Below are positions 1-10,872 of a stretch of DNA of 64,000 bases, in pieces (positions within the stretch are counted from its first letter, which is position 1; each line of letters begins with the position of its first letter). Origin of the DNA: Mixta theicola (GTDB lineage Bacteria > Pseudomonadota > Gammaproteobacteria > Enterobacterales > Enterobacteriaceae); NCBI RefSeq assembly GCF_002895925.1, contig NZ_NWUO01000004.1:124001-188000 (forward strand). The letters run 5' to 3'. A program made the translations under genes and the position numbers. The notes below the pieces were generated by a model. That model saw only the letters and a list, made by a program, of their open reading frames with translations. It ran no database searches and was not told the DNA's origin.

Positions 1-1
1 A

Positions 2-793
2 TGGGTCAGTAAAGGCATTACCAGCGCAGCGCAGGCCAACAGCAGCGTGATGACCGAAGCGAACGGCTTTTTGCCGGGCGCCAGCTATGATGATGCCATG
101 CTGACGCAGGGTGGCAGCACCTACAGCCTGAACGGCAGCGCCACGCAAAGCTATAACGGCATGACCCTGACCTACAGCGGCGATGGCGATCGTTATGAAG
201 ATGCGACCACCGGTGGCTTTAATGACGGCAGCGTCTCCAGCGCCAATACCAATGAGCGCGTGCGCATTGATAACGTTACTGAAGATCTGGTGATAATGGT
301 GGTGGGCAACGGTTCATTTAACGCGAAAATGAGCTGGGGAAATATGCCGACGCCAACCTATACGCCCACGCAGCCGGTAAAGGTCAGCACCCCCACGCAA
401 ATTGTGACCAGCGCCAATTTTGGCGACGATTTGCAAACCAAAACCATCGCTCCGACCCCTTCCGATAGCGCATCGTTGGGGCTGGCGTCTACCCGCCTTG
501 ATCCAAAAGATGAGGCGACGAAAGCGCTGGGCGCGCTGGATAAAGCGCTGCAAACCGTTAGTGGCTATCGGGGCGAGTATGGCAGTACGATAAATAGTCT
601 GGAATCGACTAAGGCGTCGCTGACCGCCCAGACGCAGGCGACTACCGCCGCGCGCAGTCGGATTATGGATGCGGATTATGCGCTGGAAGCCAGTAATCTG
701 ACCAAAGCGCAAATTATCCAGCAGGCCAGCAATGCGGTGCTGGTACAGGCCAACCAACAGCCGCAGCTGATGTTATCTTTACTGAAGGGATGA
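2..793 (+). CDS. Flagellin-family protein, C-terminal part (5' end outside window)
   Basis: The reading frame is open to the left edge, so the N-terminus is missing. The last ~90 residues have the flagellin D1/D0 C-terminal pattern: a helical ALGALDKALQTVSGYRGEYG segment, then AARSRIMDADYALEASNL and AQIIQQASNAVLVQANQQPQ, ending LSLLKG. This part of flagellin packs into the filament core. The preceding ~170 residues are a Gly/Ser/Thr/Asn-rich region with a Pro-Thr stretch (TPTYTPTQP), as expected of the variable surface-exposed domain, but I do not recognise it. The stop codon is one base from the end of the convergent frdD. In E. coli ampC follows frdD, so this is a lineage-specific neighbour. 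Whether it is the main flagellin or an accessory copy cannot be told from here. Confidence 0.8.
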   Translation, partial: WVSKGITSAAQANSSVMTEANGFLPGASYDDAMLTQGGSTYSLNGSATQSYNGMTLTYSGDGDRYEDATTGGFNDGSVSSANTNERVRIDNVTEDLVIMVVGNGSFNAKMSWGNMPTPTYTPTQPVKVSTPTQIVTSANFGDDLQTKTIAPTPSDSASLGLASTRLDPKDEATKALGALDKALQTVSGYRGEYGSTINSLESTKASLTAQTQATTAARSRIMDADYALEASNLTKAQIIQQASNAVLVQANQQPQLMLSLLKG

Positions 794-794
794 T

Positions 795-1148
795 TTACAG
801 CGTTACTACGCCGATAGCGGCAATCACCGTAAGGATCGCCGCCAGCCCGTAGAACCACCATTTGCTGGCGGGAATGTTGAACTGAAGATCGTGCGCGCCA
901 TGATGCAGACGATGCAGCGCGCACCACAGCGGCAGCACGATAGCCAGGAAAATCAGCCCGCGCCCAGGGATACTGGCGGCAAATTCCAGAATACGCGCAT
1001 AGCTTAGCGCCTCGTTCGGCCACCAGCCCAGCGGCAGCAGCAGGCCAGCCAGCAGGACCGCAACCGGCGAAACTACGGCTGCCCACATGCCACCCGCGCC
1101 AAATAGTCCCCAAAACAGCGGTTCATCCGATCGTTGTGGTTGTTGCAT
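795..1148 (-). CDS. frdD: Fumarate reductase membrane anchor subunit D
   Basis: FrdD is one of two small integral-membrane subunits that anchor the FrdAB catalytic dimer to the inner membrane and form the menaquinol site during anaerobic fumarate respiration. The 117-residue product is close to the usual ~119 and shows three hydrophobic segments (around residues 15-40, 57-77 and 97-117). Motifs [10 protein letters not shown] and [17 protein letters not shown] are typical, the second holding conserved His residues. It is the last gene of frdABCD, follows frdC by 9 bp and has an AGGAGG ribosome site just before its ATG. Confidence 0.96.
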   Translation of the reverse strand: MQQPQRSDEPLFWGLFGAGGMWAAVVSPVAVLLAGLLLPLGWWPNEALSYARILEFAASIPGRGLIFLAIVLPLWCALHRLHHGAHDLQFNIPASKWWFYGLAAILTVIAAIGVVTL

Positions 1149-1157
1149 TTTTCCTCC

Positions 1158-1556
1158 TTATATTGCCAGGGCCAGCCACAGCGCTGCCAGCGTCACCAGC
1201 AGCGTGACGATCCACAGGGCAATAATCATCGGCTGCGGCTTCAGCTTTTCACCTTTGACTATCAGGATGGCCGCTTTGGGCGCCAGCTCAAACCAGGTTT
1301 TGCTGTGCAACAGCGCGGCGGCCAGCGTCACCAGATTTAACAGCAGCGTCGCCGGATGCTGGAGAAAATCCACAAAACGCGCCCAGGATTCAGGGCCGCC
1401 CTTCAGGGCGTAAAGGCCGAAAATCAGCTCCAGGCTAAACCACAGCGCGGGGATAGCGGTGCCTTCGCGCAGCATATAAAAGCGATAAAAAGCCAGCTGC
1501 CGCCACCAGCTGGCCGATACCGGCGCCAGATAAGGTTTGCGTTTACTTATCATCAA
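1158..1556 (-). CDS. frdC: Fumarate reductase membrane anchor subunit C
   Basis: FrdC is the other membrane anchor of quinol:fumarate reductase. The 132-residue product begins [18 protein letters not shown], matching the family's KRKPY...WW start, and has three membrane segments. A conserved Glu in the first helix region ([20 protein letters not shown]) is as expected for the quinol site. Two adjacent ATG codons could start it; AGGAGC lies 6 bases before the first, which is used here. It sits between frdB and frdD with only a few bases on either side, consistent with one transcript. Confidence 0.96.
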   Translation of the reverse strand: MMISKRKPYLAPVSASWWRQLAFYRFYMLREGTAIPALWFSLELIFGLYALKGGPESWARFVDFLQHPATLLLNLVTLAAALLHSKTWFELAPKAAILIVKGEKLKPQPMIIALWIVTLLVTLAALWLALAI

Positions 1557-1563
1557 AAGCTCC

Positions 1564-2298
1564 TTAATGCGGTTTTAGTTGGGCAATCAGGTAATCTTTT
1601 GCGCTTTCAACCTTGCCCTGCTGGATAGCCGCCGCCGGATCGACACGCTTCGGGCAAACCTCAGAGCAAAAGCCGACAAAGGTGCAGGGCCAGACGCCGT
1701 TAGCGCCGTTTAACAGCGGCATACGTTCGGCTTTACCGCGATCGCGGCTGTCCAGATTGTAACGATGCGCCAGGGCGATAACCGCCGGGCCGATAAACTG
1801 CGGATTAAGAGCAAACTGTGGGCAGGCTGCATAGCACAGGCCGCAATTGATACAGCCGGAAAACTGATGATAGCGCGCCATCTGCGCCGGGGTTTGTCGG
1901 TTTGCTCCCTGCGCCGGAACGCGTGGATTGCCAATAATGTACGGCTTAACCGCCTCAAGGCTTTCGATAAAGTGGCTCATATCCACCACCAAATCGCGCT
2001 CAACCGGGAAGTTAGCCAGCGGCGCGATGCGCAGGCCGTCAGGGTAATCGCGCAGAAAGGTTTTACAGGCGAGTTTGGGGATACCGTTGACCATCATGCC
2101 GCAGGAGCCGCAAATCGCCATGCGACATGACCAGCGCCAGGCCAGCTCCGGCGCCAGGTTATCTTTGATATAGCCCAGCGCATCCAGCAGCGAAGTTTGC
2201 TCATCCCACGGCACCGAAAAATGCTCATCGTGCGGTGCGGCGTCCTGTTCCGGGTTATAGCGCTGGACGATGATATTCAGGGTTGGCTGCTTATTCAT
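1564..2298 (-). CDS. frdB: Fumarate reductase iron-sulfur subunit
   Basis: FrdB passes electrons from menaquinol through [2Fe-2S], [4Fe-4S] and [3Fe-4S] clusters to the FrdA flavin. The 244-residue product has the ferredoxin-type motif [13 protein letters not shown] with a further Cys in LACKTF, then [13 protein letters not shown] and [13 protein letters not shown] for the other two clusters. A longer in-frame extension upstream (to 2397) is Arg-rich and lies inside frdA, so the start was placed at the ATG at 2298 ([15 protein letters not shown]), which has AGGAGGCGACTA before it. It overlaps the frdA stop by 8 bases, suggesting translational coupling. Confidence 0.96.
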   Translation of the reverse strand: MNKQPTLNIIVQRYNPEQDAAPHDEHFSVPWDEQTSLLDALGYIKDNLAPELAWRWSCRMAICGSCGMMVNGIPKLACKTFLRDYPDGLRIAPLANFPVERDLVVDMSHFIESLEAVKPYIIGNPRVPAQGANRQTPAQMARYHQFSGCINCGLCYAACPQFALNPQFIGPAVIALAHRYNLDSRDRGKAERMPLLNGANGVWPCTFVGFCSEVCPKRVDPAAAIQQGKVESAKDYLIAQLKPH

Positions 2299-4087
2299 TA
2301 GTCGCCTCCTGCGCCTGCGCCTGCGCGGCGTCCGCCTGTGCGCCATACAGCCGCCGGGCGGGCGGCAGCCGGGTAATCGTGACCGGGAAGGTCTCAATGC
2401 GCGGCGCGCCGTCGGCGTTGAAAAAGGTCAGCGTATGATGCAGAAAGTTTTTATCGTCGCGCTGTTGGCAACCTTCATCCAGCCGCTGATGCGCGCCGCG
2501 CGACTCTTTACGATGCATAGCCGCATGCGCCATACACTCAGCCACATTCAGGCTATGTTCCAGTTCAAGGCTGTAAAGCAGTTCAGTATTGTAAACGCTG
2601 CTGCTATCGTTGATATGCAGGCGCTGGTAACGTTCTTTCAGATCCGCCAGCGTATCGATAGTTTGCTGCATCAGCGCCGGGGTACGATAGATACCGCAGC
2701 CCTGTTCCATGCTGCGGCCCATCTCGTCACGCAGCGCTGACCAGCGTTCCGTGCCCGGCTGGTTAACGCGCGCCAGCAGGCGCTGTTCCACATCTTTCGC
2801 CTGCGCGGCTAACGCCCGTTCGCTGCCGGGCTGATGCTCCAGTGCCCGTTCCGCCGCCTGCTCGCCGGCCAGCCGACCAAAGACCACCAGCTCCGCCAGC
2901 GAGTTGGAGCCGAGCCGGTTAGCGCCGTGCAGGCCGATAGCGGCGCATTCACCGGCGGCAAACAGCCCGTTGATGCGCGTTTCGCCGCGCGCGTCGGTTT
3001 CAATGCCGCCCATAGTGTAATGCGCCGTCGGGCGTACCGGAATCGGGGCGGTAACCGGATCGACGCCGACGTAGGCTTTGCTCAGCTCACAGATAAAAGG
3101 CAGCCGCTCATGCAGTTTTTTTGCGCCGAGATGACGCAGATCGAGATGGACCACTTCGCCACGCGGGCTGGAAAGGGTGCGGCCCGCCTGCCATTCATGC
3201 CAGAACGCCTGCGAAACTTTATCGCGCGGGCCCAGTTCCATATATTTGTTTTTGGGCGCGCCGGGCGGCGTTTCCGGCCCCAGGCCATAATCCTGCAAAT
3301 AGCGATAGCCATCCTTATTCACCAGAATCCCGCCTTCACCGCGACAGCCTTCCGTCATTAAAATGCCGGAGCCGGGCAGGCCGGTTGGATGGTACTGCAC
3401 AAACTCCATGTCGCGCAGGGGAACGCCGTGACGCAGCGCCATGCCCATACCGTCGCCGGTAACGATGCTGCCGTTGGTGTTATAGCGGTAAACGCGCCCG
3501 GCTCCGCCCGTTGCCAGTATCACGGCGTTGGCGCGCAGCGTCACCAGCGTGCCTTCCATCATATTCAGCGCCACCAGCCCGCCGACGCGTCCCTCGTCCA
3601 CCAGCAGATCCAGGACAAAATGCTCATCAAAGCGGCGGATCTGCGGGTATTTAAGCGAGGTTTGAAACAGCGTATGCAGCATATGAAAGCCGGTTTTATC
3701 GGCGGCAAACCAGGTACGCTCAATTTTCATGCCGCCGAAGCGGCGTACGTTAACCGTCCCGTCGTCTTTGCGGCTCCACGGGCAGCCCCACTGCTCCAGC
3801 TGGATCATTTCCTGCGGGCAGTGTTGCACAAAGTAATCCACCACATCCTGTTCGCACAGCCAGTCGCCGCCGGCGACCGTATCGTGGAAATGGGCATCGA
3901 AACTGTCATGCTGTTGCGTAACGGCGGCGGCTCCCCCTTCGGCAGCCACGGTATGGCTACGCATGGGATAGACTTTTGACACAAGGGCGATGGATAACTG
4001 CGGTTGCGCAACGGCAGCGGCAATCGCCGCTCGCAAACCCGCGCCGCCCGCACCGACAATCACTAAATCGGCCTGAATGCTCTGCAC
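2291..4087 (-). CDS. frdA: Fumarate reductase flavoprotein subunit
   Basis: FrdA is the catalytic subunit, reducing fumarate to succinate with covalently bound FAD on the cytoplasmic face of the inner membrane. The 598-residue product (E. coli 602) starts with the dinucleotide-binding motif VGAGGAG (about residues 11-17). [10 protein letters not shown] contains His45, the expected flavin attachment residue. The substrate-site motifs [13 protein letters not shown] and [10 protein letters not shown] and the C-terminal [18 protein letters not shown] are intact. It is first in frdABCD and divergent from epmA, as in E. coli. Confidence 0.97.
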   Translation of the reverse strand: MQSIQADLVIVGAGGAGLRAAIAAAVAQPQLSIALVSKVYPMRSHTVAAEGGAAAVTQQHDSFDAHFHDTVAGGDWLCEQDVVDYFVQHCPQEMIQLEQWGCPWSRKDDGTVNVRRFGGMKIERTWFAADKTGFHMLHTLFQTSLKYPQIRRFDEHFVLDLLVDEGRVGGLVALNMMEGTLVTLRANAVILATGGAGRVYRYNTNGSIVTGDGMGMALRHGVPLRDMEFVQYHPTGLPGSGILMTEGCRGEGGILVNKDGYRYLQDYGLGPETPPGAPKNKYMELGPRDKVSQAFWHEWQAGRTLSSPRGEVVHLDLRHLGAKKLHERLPFICELSKAYVGVDPVTAPIPVRPTAHYTMGGIETDARGETRINGLFAAGECAAIGLHGANRLGSNSLAELVVFGRLAGEQAAERALEHQPGSERALAAQAKDVEQRLLARVNQPGTERWSALRDEMGRSMEQGCGIYRTPALMQQTIDTLADLKERYQRLHINDSSSVYNTELLYSLELEHSLNVAECMAHAAMHRKESRGAHQRLDEGCQQRDDKNFLHHTLTFFNADGAPRIETFPVTITRLPPARRLYGAQADAAQAQAQEATNE

Positions 4088-4235
4088 GGTGACCTCCCGT
4101 CGAATGTGAGTAACCCTTTTGGGTTAGGCAGTATATGTCACCTCGGTTGGCGCAAAATTGACGTACTCAGGTATTCCGGTGGGAAAGCGAGTCTGGTCAG
4201 GCGGAATAAAATTTGTTGGCTTTACCAGCGGATAT
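4088..4235. promoter_or_regulatory. frdA-epmA divergent intergenic region with frdA-leader inverted repeat
   Basis: The frdA side contains a perfect inverted repeat, TAACCC-TTTT-GGGTTA, at 4111-4126, only 24 bases before the frdA start. It could be a short RNA hairpin in the frdA leader or an operator. Known frd operons are activated by FNR and repressed by NarL, but I found no good match to the FNR consensus, so regulation here is inference from family knowledge only. Confidence 0.4.
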
Positions 4236-4264
4236 TTGTCTGATAACCACGATACGAGTAGACT
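4236..4264 (+). promoter_or_regulatory. Candidate sigma-70 promoter of epmA
   Basis: TTGTCT (4236-4241) and TAGACT (4259-4264) are separated by 17 bases, and lie 32 bases before the epmA ATG. A GAGGAG ribosome site follows at about 4282-4287. The hexamers are moderate matches to consensus; there is no experimental support. Confidence 0.45.
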
Positions 4265-4296
4265 GCATCCCCTTGTTTGACTGAGGAGTAAACGCC

Positions 4297-5274
4297 ATGA
4301 GCGAGACGGCAAGCTGGCAGCCGAGCGCACCCATCTCTAACCTGTTGAAACGCGCGAAAATACTGGCGGAAATTCGTCGTTTCTTTGCCGATCGCGGCGT
4401 ACTGGAGGTGGAAACCCCGGCGATGAGTCAGGCAACGGTCACCGATATTCATCTGGTCACCTTCCAGACCCGCTTTGTCGGGCCCGGCGCTTCGCAGGGG
4501 TTAGATCTCTGGTTAATGACCAGCCCGGAATATCATATGAAGCGTCTGCTGGCAGCGGGCAGCGGGCCGATTTACCAGATGGGTCGCAGCTTCCGTAATG
4601 AAGAGGCGGGCCGCCACCATAATCCGGAATTCACTATGCTGGAGTGGTATCGCCCGCATTATGATATGTATCGCCTGATGAATGAGGTGGACGATCTGCT
4701 GCAACAGGTGCTGGAGTGCCAGCCGGCGGAATCGCTCTCTTATCAGCAGGCGTTTATTCGTCATCTTGAGATCGATCCGCTGTCTGCCGATAAGGCGCAG
4801 CTGCGTGAAGTCGCCGAGAAGCTGGGCGTGGGCGATTTGGCGAATGCCGAAGAGGATCGCGATACGCTGCTGCAGCTGCTGTTTATGCTGGGCGTGGAAA
4901 CGAAGATTGGCCAGGATAAGCCCGCCTTTATCTACCATTTCCCGGCGACGCAGGCCGCACTGGCGGAAATCAGCACCGAGGACCATCGCGTAGCGGAGCG
5001 GTTTGAAGTCTATTTCAAAGGGATCGAGCTGGCGAACGGTTTCCGTGAGCTGACCGATGCGCGCGAGCAGCGCCAGCGCTTTGAACAGGATAACCGCCGT
5101 CGCGCCGCGCGCGGCCTGGTGCAGCAGCCGATTGACAATAATCTGCTGGCCGCGCTGGAACACGGTATGCCCGCCTGCTCCGGCGTTGCGCTTGGCGTTG
5201 ACCGCCTGGTTATGCTGGCGCTGAAGGCGGACTCGCTGAGCGAAGTTATCGCTTTCCCGGTTGATCGCTGTTAA
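4297..5274 (+). CDS. epmA: Elongation factor P--(R)-beta-lysine ligase
   Basis: EpmA (PoxA/GenX) is a truncated class II lysyl-tRNA synthetase paralogue. It attaches (R)-beta-lysine to a conserved lysine of elongation factor P, which helps ribosomes through polyproline stretches. The 325-residue product equals the E. coli length. Motif 2 is [20 protein letters not shown] (from about residue 96), and motif 3 is [12 protein letters not shown] near the C-terminus. The N-terminal anticodon-binding domain of real LysRS is absent, as expected. [15 protein letters not shown] is also characteristic. Confidence 0.97.
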   Translation: MSETASWQPSAPISNLLKRAKILAEIRRFFADRGVLEVETPAMSQATVTDIHLVTFQTRFVGPGASQGLDLWLMTSPEYHMKRLLAAGSGPIYQMGRSFRNEEAGRHHNPEFTMLEWYRPHYDMYRLMNEVDDLLQQVLECQPAESLSYQQAFIRHLEIDPLSADKAQLREVAEKLGVGDLANAEEDRDTLLQLLFMLGVETKIGQDKPAFIYHFPATQAALAEISTEDHRVAERFEVYFKGIELANGFRELTDAREQRQRFEQDNRRRAARGLVQQPIDNNLLAALEHGMPACSGVALGVDRLVMLALKADSLSEVIAFPVDRC

Positions 5275-5323
5275 ACGCCGCCGGCAGGCACACGATTAAC
5301 GGCCTGCCGGAAAGCCATCAACG

Positions 5324-8300
5324 CTACAGCCCGCCTGATTTAAAGGTATGCGACGCGGGCGCGCCGTTACTGGCCGGCTTCCGCTTCGCCGCCGTCTCCA
5401 TACGTACCTGGAACGGCGGGAACGGCATCTCAATATTATATTCGCGGAAGCCCTGCAGGATCAGCTGGTGCAGCTCATGACGCAGCGGCATACGATGCCC
5501 CATCTCCGCCGCATGGATGCGTAGCTCAAACAGTTGGATCCCCTGCTGTAAATCCACCAGGAAAACTTCCGGCGCGGGCGTATCCAGCACATAGTGACAG
5601 CGTTCACAGGCGCGTTGCAAAATTGCCGTAACCTGCTCGCTGTCTACGCCAGCCGGAGCCGGCACGGTAAGCACTACGCGCGTTACCGAATCGGAAAGCG
5701 ACCAGTTAACGAACTGCTCGGTAATAAACGCCTTATTTGGCACGATAATTTCTTTGCGATCCCAGTCGGTAATGGTGGTCGCGCGCGTATTAATGCGCGT
5801 AATGCTGCCGGTCAGATCGCGGATGGTGACCGTATCGCCAATGCGGATCGGCTTTTCAAACAGGATAATCAGGCCGGAGATAAAATTGGCAAATATCTCC
5901 TGCAGGCCGAATCCCAGCCCCACGCCCAGCGCCGCTACCAGCCACTGCAGTTTAGACCACTCGATGCCGATCATTGAGAAGCCCATCAGGCCGCCAATCA
6001 GCAACAGCAGGTACTTGGTTAGCGTAGTGATGGCGTAGCCGGTGCCAGGCGTCAGGTTGAGATGCTGCAACAGCGCCAGCTCCAGCAGGGCGGGCATATT
6101 ACGTACCAGCTGCGTGGTAATAATAAAAATCAGGATCGCAATCAGCACTGAGCCAAGCGTAATCGGATGCAGGCTTTCCACGCCCTGAACCGTACTGCTG
6201 ACGTCCCATAGCCGAATATTTTCCAGGAAAGCGAAGGCCGAATGGATTTCAGACCACAGCACAATCACGGAAAGCAGGGCGATCAGCGTCAGAATCGAAC
6301 GCACCAGACGCAGCGACTGGGCGCTAATGGCGTCCAGATCGATAACCGGTTCGTCAATTTCTATGGCGTCAGCCGTTTGTGCGCTGGTTTCCTCTTCTCC
6401 GCGCGCGCGGTGCGCCAGCATTTCAGCACGACGCTGGCGCGCACGATCAAAGGCGATGCGGCGGCGCTGAATCAGCATCCAGCGACGAATAATATGGTAA
6501 ATCACCAGCAGCAGGAACCAGATGGCAACCGAGGTCTCCAGCCGCGCCAGCAGCGCCTGGGCCGTGGCCAGATAGCCGATGCAGGAGGCCAGCGCCGCCG
6601 CCAGCGGAATACAGATCAGGATATTCCAGAAGATCCGGTTAATAACGTTGTCACCGCTGCCTTCCCTATCCAGATAGAGCGGAATACCGGCGCGTTTCAG
6701 GCTGACGGTGACCAGGCTCAGCGCGCCGCAGATAAGAATAAAACAGAGACGTCCCAGCGTGGCGGAAAACTGGCGATCCTCCAGGTTAGCGAAGGTAATC
6801 AGCAGCATGATCAGCGGGACAATCAGGCCGATAGAGAGCGAGTAGTAGCGCATCGCACGCGCTACCCGCAGCTGAGGCCAGCGGAAATGGATAACAAACA
6901 GCCCGTTAGATCGCGCAAAGGCGGCGCTGATCATAAAGACCCACAGCAGCGGCAGCGTGGCGGTGACGCCATCGCCAATGGCGACCGCGACCGGATAAGG
7001 CCAGGCATGTTGCAGGCCAAAGCCGAACGCGGCCCACAGCACCGGTAAGGGTAGGGCAACCAGAATAGACCAGAAAACGGTGCGCAGCGTCAGGGTGAAG
7101 TGATCCTGCGTCACCTTGCCTACGCGGCTGGCGGCGCGAGCCAGAAAAGCGTTGTAATGGCGACGCGAGCTAATACTGAAGCCAACCAGCAGCAGCGCGC
7201 CCAGAATCGGCAGCACGGTTTCACGGCTGGTGACCATCATCATCAATGCGCCGCCCAGCTGGCCCAGCGTATCCAGCGATAGCAGCTGCGTCAGGTCACG
7301 CGCTACTTCCAGCGGATAGCTCAGGCTCAGCGGATTCACGTCGGCGGTCCAGAACAGGTAGCGATGGGTGGCTTCTTTAATTTCACCCAGCGCATCTTCC
7401 AGCTGGCTGTTCGCGACCTTCAGCTTCGTTACTTCCAGAATCAAGGTATCGCAGCCGGAGATCAGCGAGCTGAGCAGTTCACGCTGGGTTTTTATCTGGG
7501 CGTCCAGAATGCGGTTTTGCTCACTGGTCAGCGGTTCGCCGTTTTCCTGCTTCAGCTGGCGCAGCTGCTGTTGCTGGTTCAGTAGATCTTCATAATGCAG
7601 GCGCTGCACGCGCAGCTGTCCCATTTCACCGTCCAGCTGCTGCGAGCCAGGCATTTCCGGCAGGCGCGCTACCTGCGCGCGCAGCGCCTCGCCGAGCAAA
7701 TTAGACGCGCCAAGCCACTGTGACTGCTCGCGGATGGTGCTGAGCGCCTGACGTACCTGAATGGTTTGATTGGTGGCCTGACGCTGTTGGGAAGCAATCA
7801 GATCGAGGCGCTGCGCCTGTTGATTCAGCGCGGTGGAAAGTTCGCGGTTAACGTGAAACTGTTCGGTGATCGACGCGGGCAAATCGCCGCTGTTTTCCGC
7901 CAGCCGTTCCGTACGCGCCAGCGCCAGCTCCGCTTCGTGCTGGCGCAGGCTGTTTAACTGATTGCGCAGCGCCTGTAGGTAATCGTCCAGCTGCTCCGCT
8001 TTTTTCTGATGCACTTCGGCGCGCATCCGCGCCAGTTCCTGGCGATTATTCGCCGACAGCTGCGCCAGCTCCAGCGCATCAACGTGAGCTTTTAACGCCG
8101 CCGACTCTGCCTGCCGTGCATAATTTTGCGCCAGGGCAAGGGCGCCTGACGCGGCGGACGGCGCCTGTAAACCGCGCTCGCTTTCGCTTAGCGCACGTCG
8201 CGCTTCGGTTTGCTGTTGCGGTAGCTGGCCCAGTGAATCGCTGATCTCTCTGGCGCGATCCTGCTCCTGCTGCGCCTGGCGTCCCTCTTCCAGCAGCTGG

Positions 8301-8650
8301 CTGCTGATTTGCAGGATCTCCTGATCCAGCTCAGCGCTGCTTATGCCGCTGCGTAGCGAGCGCGCACTATCATTCAAACCGGCAATCTGCTGGCGCAGTT
8401 CACGCGCCAGCTTAGGAAAATCATCAATTACCTGCTGATATTGCTTCGCCCGCTCCAGCGACTCGTCGCGCGCGTTCAGAAAGCTTAACGCCGATTCCAG
8501 CGTTTGCAGCAGTTCAGCCTGAGCGGGAGTGGGCCTGGCGGATTTCGCCTGCTCCAGCTCCTGGCGCACCTGCGCCGCGTCAGGCACGCTGGCGGCGAAG
8601 GCGGACAGGCTAAAAAGAGAGACGAAAATAAAACAGAGGATCAGGCGCAC
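5324..8650 (-). CDS. mscM: Miniconductance mechanosensitive channel MscM
   Basis: MscM (YjeP) is a large MscS-type channel that opens under membrane tension and protects against hypo-osmotic shock. The 1108-residue product has a signal peptide (residues 1-19), then a long periplasmic Gln/Leu-rich coiled-coil region to ~470. About ten membrane segments follow, and then the MscS core with the pore helix AALGVGLGFGLQEIFANFIS and a cytoplasmic cage beginning IRIGDTVTIRDLTGS. The start is GTG, 9 bases after the psd stop and without a good ribosome site, so translational coupling to psd is likely; psd-mscM is also the E. coli arrangement. Confidence 0.96.
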   Translation of the reverse strand: MRLILCFIFVSLFSLSAFAASVPDAAQVRQELEQAKSARPTPAQAELLQTLESALSFLNARDESLERAKQYQQVIDDFPKLARELRQQIAGLNDSARSLRSGISSAELDQEILQISSQLLEEGRQAQQEQDRAREISDSLGQLPQQQTEARRALSESERGLQAPSAASGALALAQNYARQAESAALKAHVDALELAQLSANNRQELARMRAEVHQKKAEQLDDYLQALRNQLNSLRQHEAELALARTERLAENSGDLPASITEQFHVNRELSTALNQQAQRLDLIASQQRQATNQTIQVRQALSTIREQSQWLGASNLLGEALRAQVARLPEMPGSQQLDGEMGQLRVQRLHYEDLLNQQQQLRQLKQENGEPLTSEQNRILDAQIKTQRELLSSLISGCDTLILEVTKLKVANSQLEDALGEIKEATHRYLFWTADVNPLSLSYPLEVARDLTQLLSLDTLGQLGGALMMMVTSRETVLPILGALLLVGFSISSRRHYNAFLARAASRVGKVTQDHFTLTLRTVFWSILVALPLPVLWAAFGFGLQHAWPYPVAVAIGDGVTATLPLLWVFMISAAFARSNGLFVIHFRWPQLRVARAMRYYSLSIGLIVPLIMLLITFANLEDRQFSATLGRLCFILICGALSLVTVSLKRAGIPLYLDREGSGDNVINRIFWNILICIPLAAALASCIGYLATAQALLARLETSVAIWFLLLVIYHIIRRWMLIQRRRIAFDRARQRRAEMLAHRARGEEETSAQTADAIEIDEPVIDLDAISAQSLRLVRSILTLIALLSVIVLWSEIHSAFAFLENIRLWDVSSTVQGVESLHPITLGSVLIAILIFIITTQLVRNMPALLELALLQHLNLTPGTGYAITTLTKYLLLLIGGLMGFSMIGIEWSKLQWLVAALGVGLGFGLQEIFANFISGLIILFEKPIRIGDTVTIRDLTGSITRINTRATTITDWDRKEIIVPNKAFITEQFVNWSLSDSVTRVVLTVPAPAGVDSEQVTAILQRACERCHYVLDTPAPEVFLVDLQQGIQLFELRIHAAEMGHRMPLRHELHQLILQGFREYNIEMPFPPFQVRMETAAKRKPASNGAPASHTFKSGGL

Positions 8651-8659
8651 GCTAAAGTC

Positions 8660-9559
8660 TTATGAATGATGTAAAACGGTTTCCGCATCGGTACGCTGCA
8701 GCGCCATAGCCATCGGCTGGCCAAGACGCGTTTTGGTTTCGGCCTCCAGGCTTTCCGCCAGCTTAATACGATCCGGTGCGAACAGATTAATAACGGTAGA
8801 GCCGAGCTTAAAGCGACCCATTTCCTGACCTTTCAGCAGCACAACCGCGCCTTCCGCATCGGCGCCTGGCCAGCTCCAGCGTTTAATTACCCCTTCACGC
8901 GGCGGCGTAATGGTGCCCGCCCATACGGTTTCAATACTGCCGACAATGGTGGCGCCGACCAGAATCTGTACCATCGGGCCAAATTCGGTATCGAAATAGC
9001 AGATAACGCGTTCGTTACGGGCAAACAGGTTAGGAATATTGCGGGCGGTTAGCGGATTCACTGAATAGAGATCGCCCGGCACGTAAATCATTTCGCGCAG
9101 GATACCGTTGCAGGGCATATGCACGCGGTGATAATCACGCGGCGCAAGATAGATGGTGGCAAATTCACCATCGCGGAACTGAGCCGCCATCTGACGATCG
9201 CCCGCCAGCAGCGCTTCCAGTGAATAATCGTGGCCCTTTGCCTGAAAAATAGTTTCGCCTTCAATATGGCCCAGCTGGCTAATTGCGCCATCGGCCGGCA
9301 AAACCAGCAGGTTTGCATCGGCATCAATCGGACGCGCTTCGTCGCGCAGCGGGCGGACAAAAAAGTCATTAAAGGTGCGATAGCTGGCGGTGTCCGGCTT
9401 TTGCGCTTCGGACATATCGACCCGGTAGAACCAGACAAAAATATCAATCACTGCTTTGGTCAGCCAACCGGCACGCTTGCTGGCCGCCCAGCCAGCCAGC
9501 TCGGTGAGCCACTTTTTAGGGAGCAGATGATTCAGGCCGAGTTTAATTGAATCCAACAC
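8660..9559 (-). CDS. psd: Phosphatidylserine decarboxylase proenzyme
   Basis: Psd makes phosphatidylethanolamine, the main membrane phospholipid, from phosphatidylserine. The proenzyme cleaves itself at an LGST motif, converting the Ser to a pyruvoyl group; the motif is present in [11 protein letters not shown] with Ser254. [12 protein letters not shown] contains the conserved His residues of the self-cleavage machinery. The start is GTG behind GGAGGCTAAC. The 299-residue length is about 20 residues shorter than E. coli Psd, the difference lying in the C-terminal tail after the catalytic core. Confidence 0.96.
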   Translation of the reverse strand: MLDSIKLGLNHLLPKKWLTELAGWAASKRAGWLTKAVIDIFVWFYRVDMSEAQKPDTASYRTFNDFFVRPLRDEARPIDADANLLVLPADGAISQLGHIEGETIFQAKGHDYSLEALLAGDRQMAAQFRDGEFATIYLAPRDYHRVHMPCNGILREMIYVPGDLYSVNPLTARNIPNLFARNERVICYFDTEFGPMVQILVGATIVGSIETVWAGTITPPREGVIKRWSWPGADAEGAVVLLKGQEMGRFKLGSTVINLFAPDRIKLAESLEAETKTRLGQPMAMALQRTDAETVLHHS

Positions 9560-9663
9560 GTTAGCCTCCTGGCTTAATCACACGACGTTGAAGAAAAAGG
9601 GGGCGAATTGTAGCAGCGACAGCCCGTTTAGGCTAACGCGTCGATGATGCCATAACTGCAGCA

Positions 9664-10719
9664 TTAGTCTTCGCTGCTACCGAAGTTTTTACGCGTTTTT
9701 ACCTGCGCCATGCTCTCCAGAATACGGTGATAATTTTCGAAGCGGGACTCATCAATGATCCCGTTTTCTACGGCTTCACGGATTGCACAGCCCGGATCGT
9801 TATCATGCTTGCAGTCACGGAATTTGCAGCCGCCTAAAAACTCACGGAATTCGACAAAACCCTGGGTGATTTGTTCCGGCTCCAGATGCCACAGACCAAA
9901 TTCGCGCACGCCAGGTGAATCGATCACGTCGCCACCGTGGGGGAAATGATACAGGCGAGCGGCGGTGGTGGTGTGCTGGCCTAAGCCGGAGGCGTCAGAG
10001 ACATCGTTGGTCAGGATCGTTTGGTCGATTAACTCCAGACCCAGCAGCGCGTTAAGCAGGCTTGATTTCCCCACGCCCGACTGACCGGCGAAGATACTGA
10101 TGCGTCCGGTTAGCGCGGCTTCAAGATCGGCAAGGCCCGCTTTTTCGTAGCTGGAAACCATCAGCACGCGATAACCGATATGCCGATAAATATCCATCTG
10201 CTTATCCACAAAGGCGCGGCCTTCATCATCCAGCAGATCGGTTTTATTCAGTACCAGCAACGGCTCGATGCCGAGCGTTTCACTGGCGACCAGGTAACGA
10301 TCGATAATATTCAGCGACAGCTCCGGCACGATGGCGGAAACAATAATGATCTGGTCAATATTCGCCGCAATAGGTTTGATGCCGTCATAAAAGTCAGGAC
10401 GCGTAAGCACCGTACGGCGCTCGTGTACCGCTTCTACAATGCCTTTTACCGTTGCGCCGCCTTCGACGCCCGGACGCCAGAGAACGCGATCGCCGGTAAC
10501 CAGAGAGCGAATGGTGCGGCGGATATTGCAGCGGTGAACCTCTCCCGCGCTATCTTCAACGTCCGCATGCATGCCGAAGCGGCTAATGACGATGCCATCC
10601 TGCGCTTCACCAAACAGGCTGTCATCTGGTTCAGGCTTATCCGCACGCTGTTTTAATCGACGTTCGTGGTTAGCGTTGACGCGACGCTGCTGGCCTTTAG
10701 ACAGTTTATTTTTACTCAC
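9664..10719 (-). CDS. rsgA: Small ribosomal subunit biogenesis GTPase RsgA
   Basis: RsgA is a circularly permuted GTPase that checks late 30S assembly. The 351-residue product has a basic N-terminus ([20 protein letters not shown]), an OB-fold, then G motifs in permuted order: G4 NKTDLLD, G1 [12 protein letters not shown] and G3 [12 protein letters not shown]-terminal zinc-binding region follows with [16 protein letters not shown]. The start is GTG with GAGGAAG just before it. It is divergent from orn, as in E. coli. Confidence 0.97.
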   Translation of the reverse strand: MSKNKLSKGQQRRVNANHERRLKQRADKPEPDDSLFGEAQDGIVISRFGMHADVEDSAGEVHRCNIRRTIRSLVTGDRVLWRPGVEGGATVKGIVEAVHERRTVLTRPDFYDGIKPIAANIDQIIIVSAIVPELSLNIIDRYLVASETLGIEPLLVLNKTDLLDDEGRAFVDKQMDIYRHIGYRVLMVSSYEKAGLADLEAALTGRISIFAGQSGVGKSSLLNALLGLELIDQTILTNDVSDASGLGQHTTTAARLYHFPHGGDVIDSPGVREFGLWHLEPEQITQGFVEFREFLGGCKFRDCKHDNDPGCAIREAVENGIIDESRFENYHRILESMAQVKTRKNFGSSED

Positions 10720-10872
10720 TCTTCCTCACAGGGATTCCGACGGTTTCGCCTTGTCAGGCAAAACGTCTATGATACACCCTGGGCTGAATTACGGCGAGCG
10801 ACGCGGAGTGGCTTTGCGCGGTCGGTTCCCGTTCAGCCAGATAAACCAGACTGCCAACTGCGGGATAAAACC

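Noticed and set aside
2298-2397. N-terminal extension of frdB (Arg-rich)
   Set aside because: It lies within frdA and the conserved FrdB start with a strong ribosome site is at 2298.
4158-4171. Possible FNR site TTGACGTACTCAGG upstream of frdA
   Set aside because: Only the first half-site matches the FNR consensus; the second half fails at several positions.
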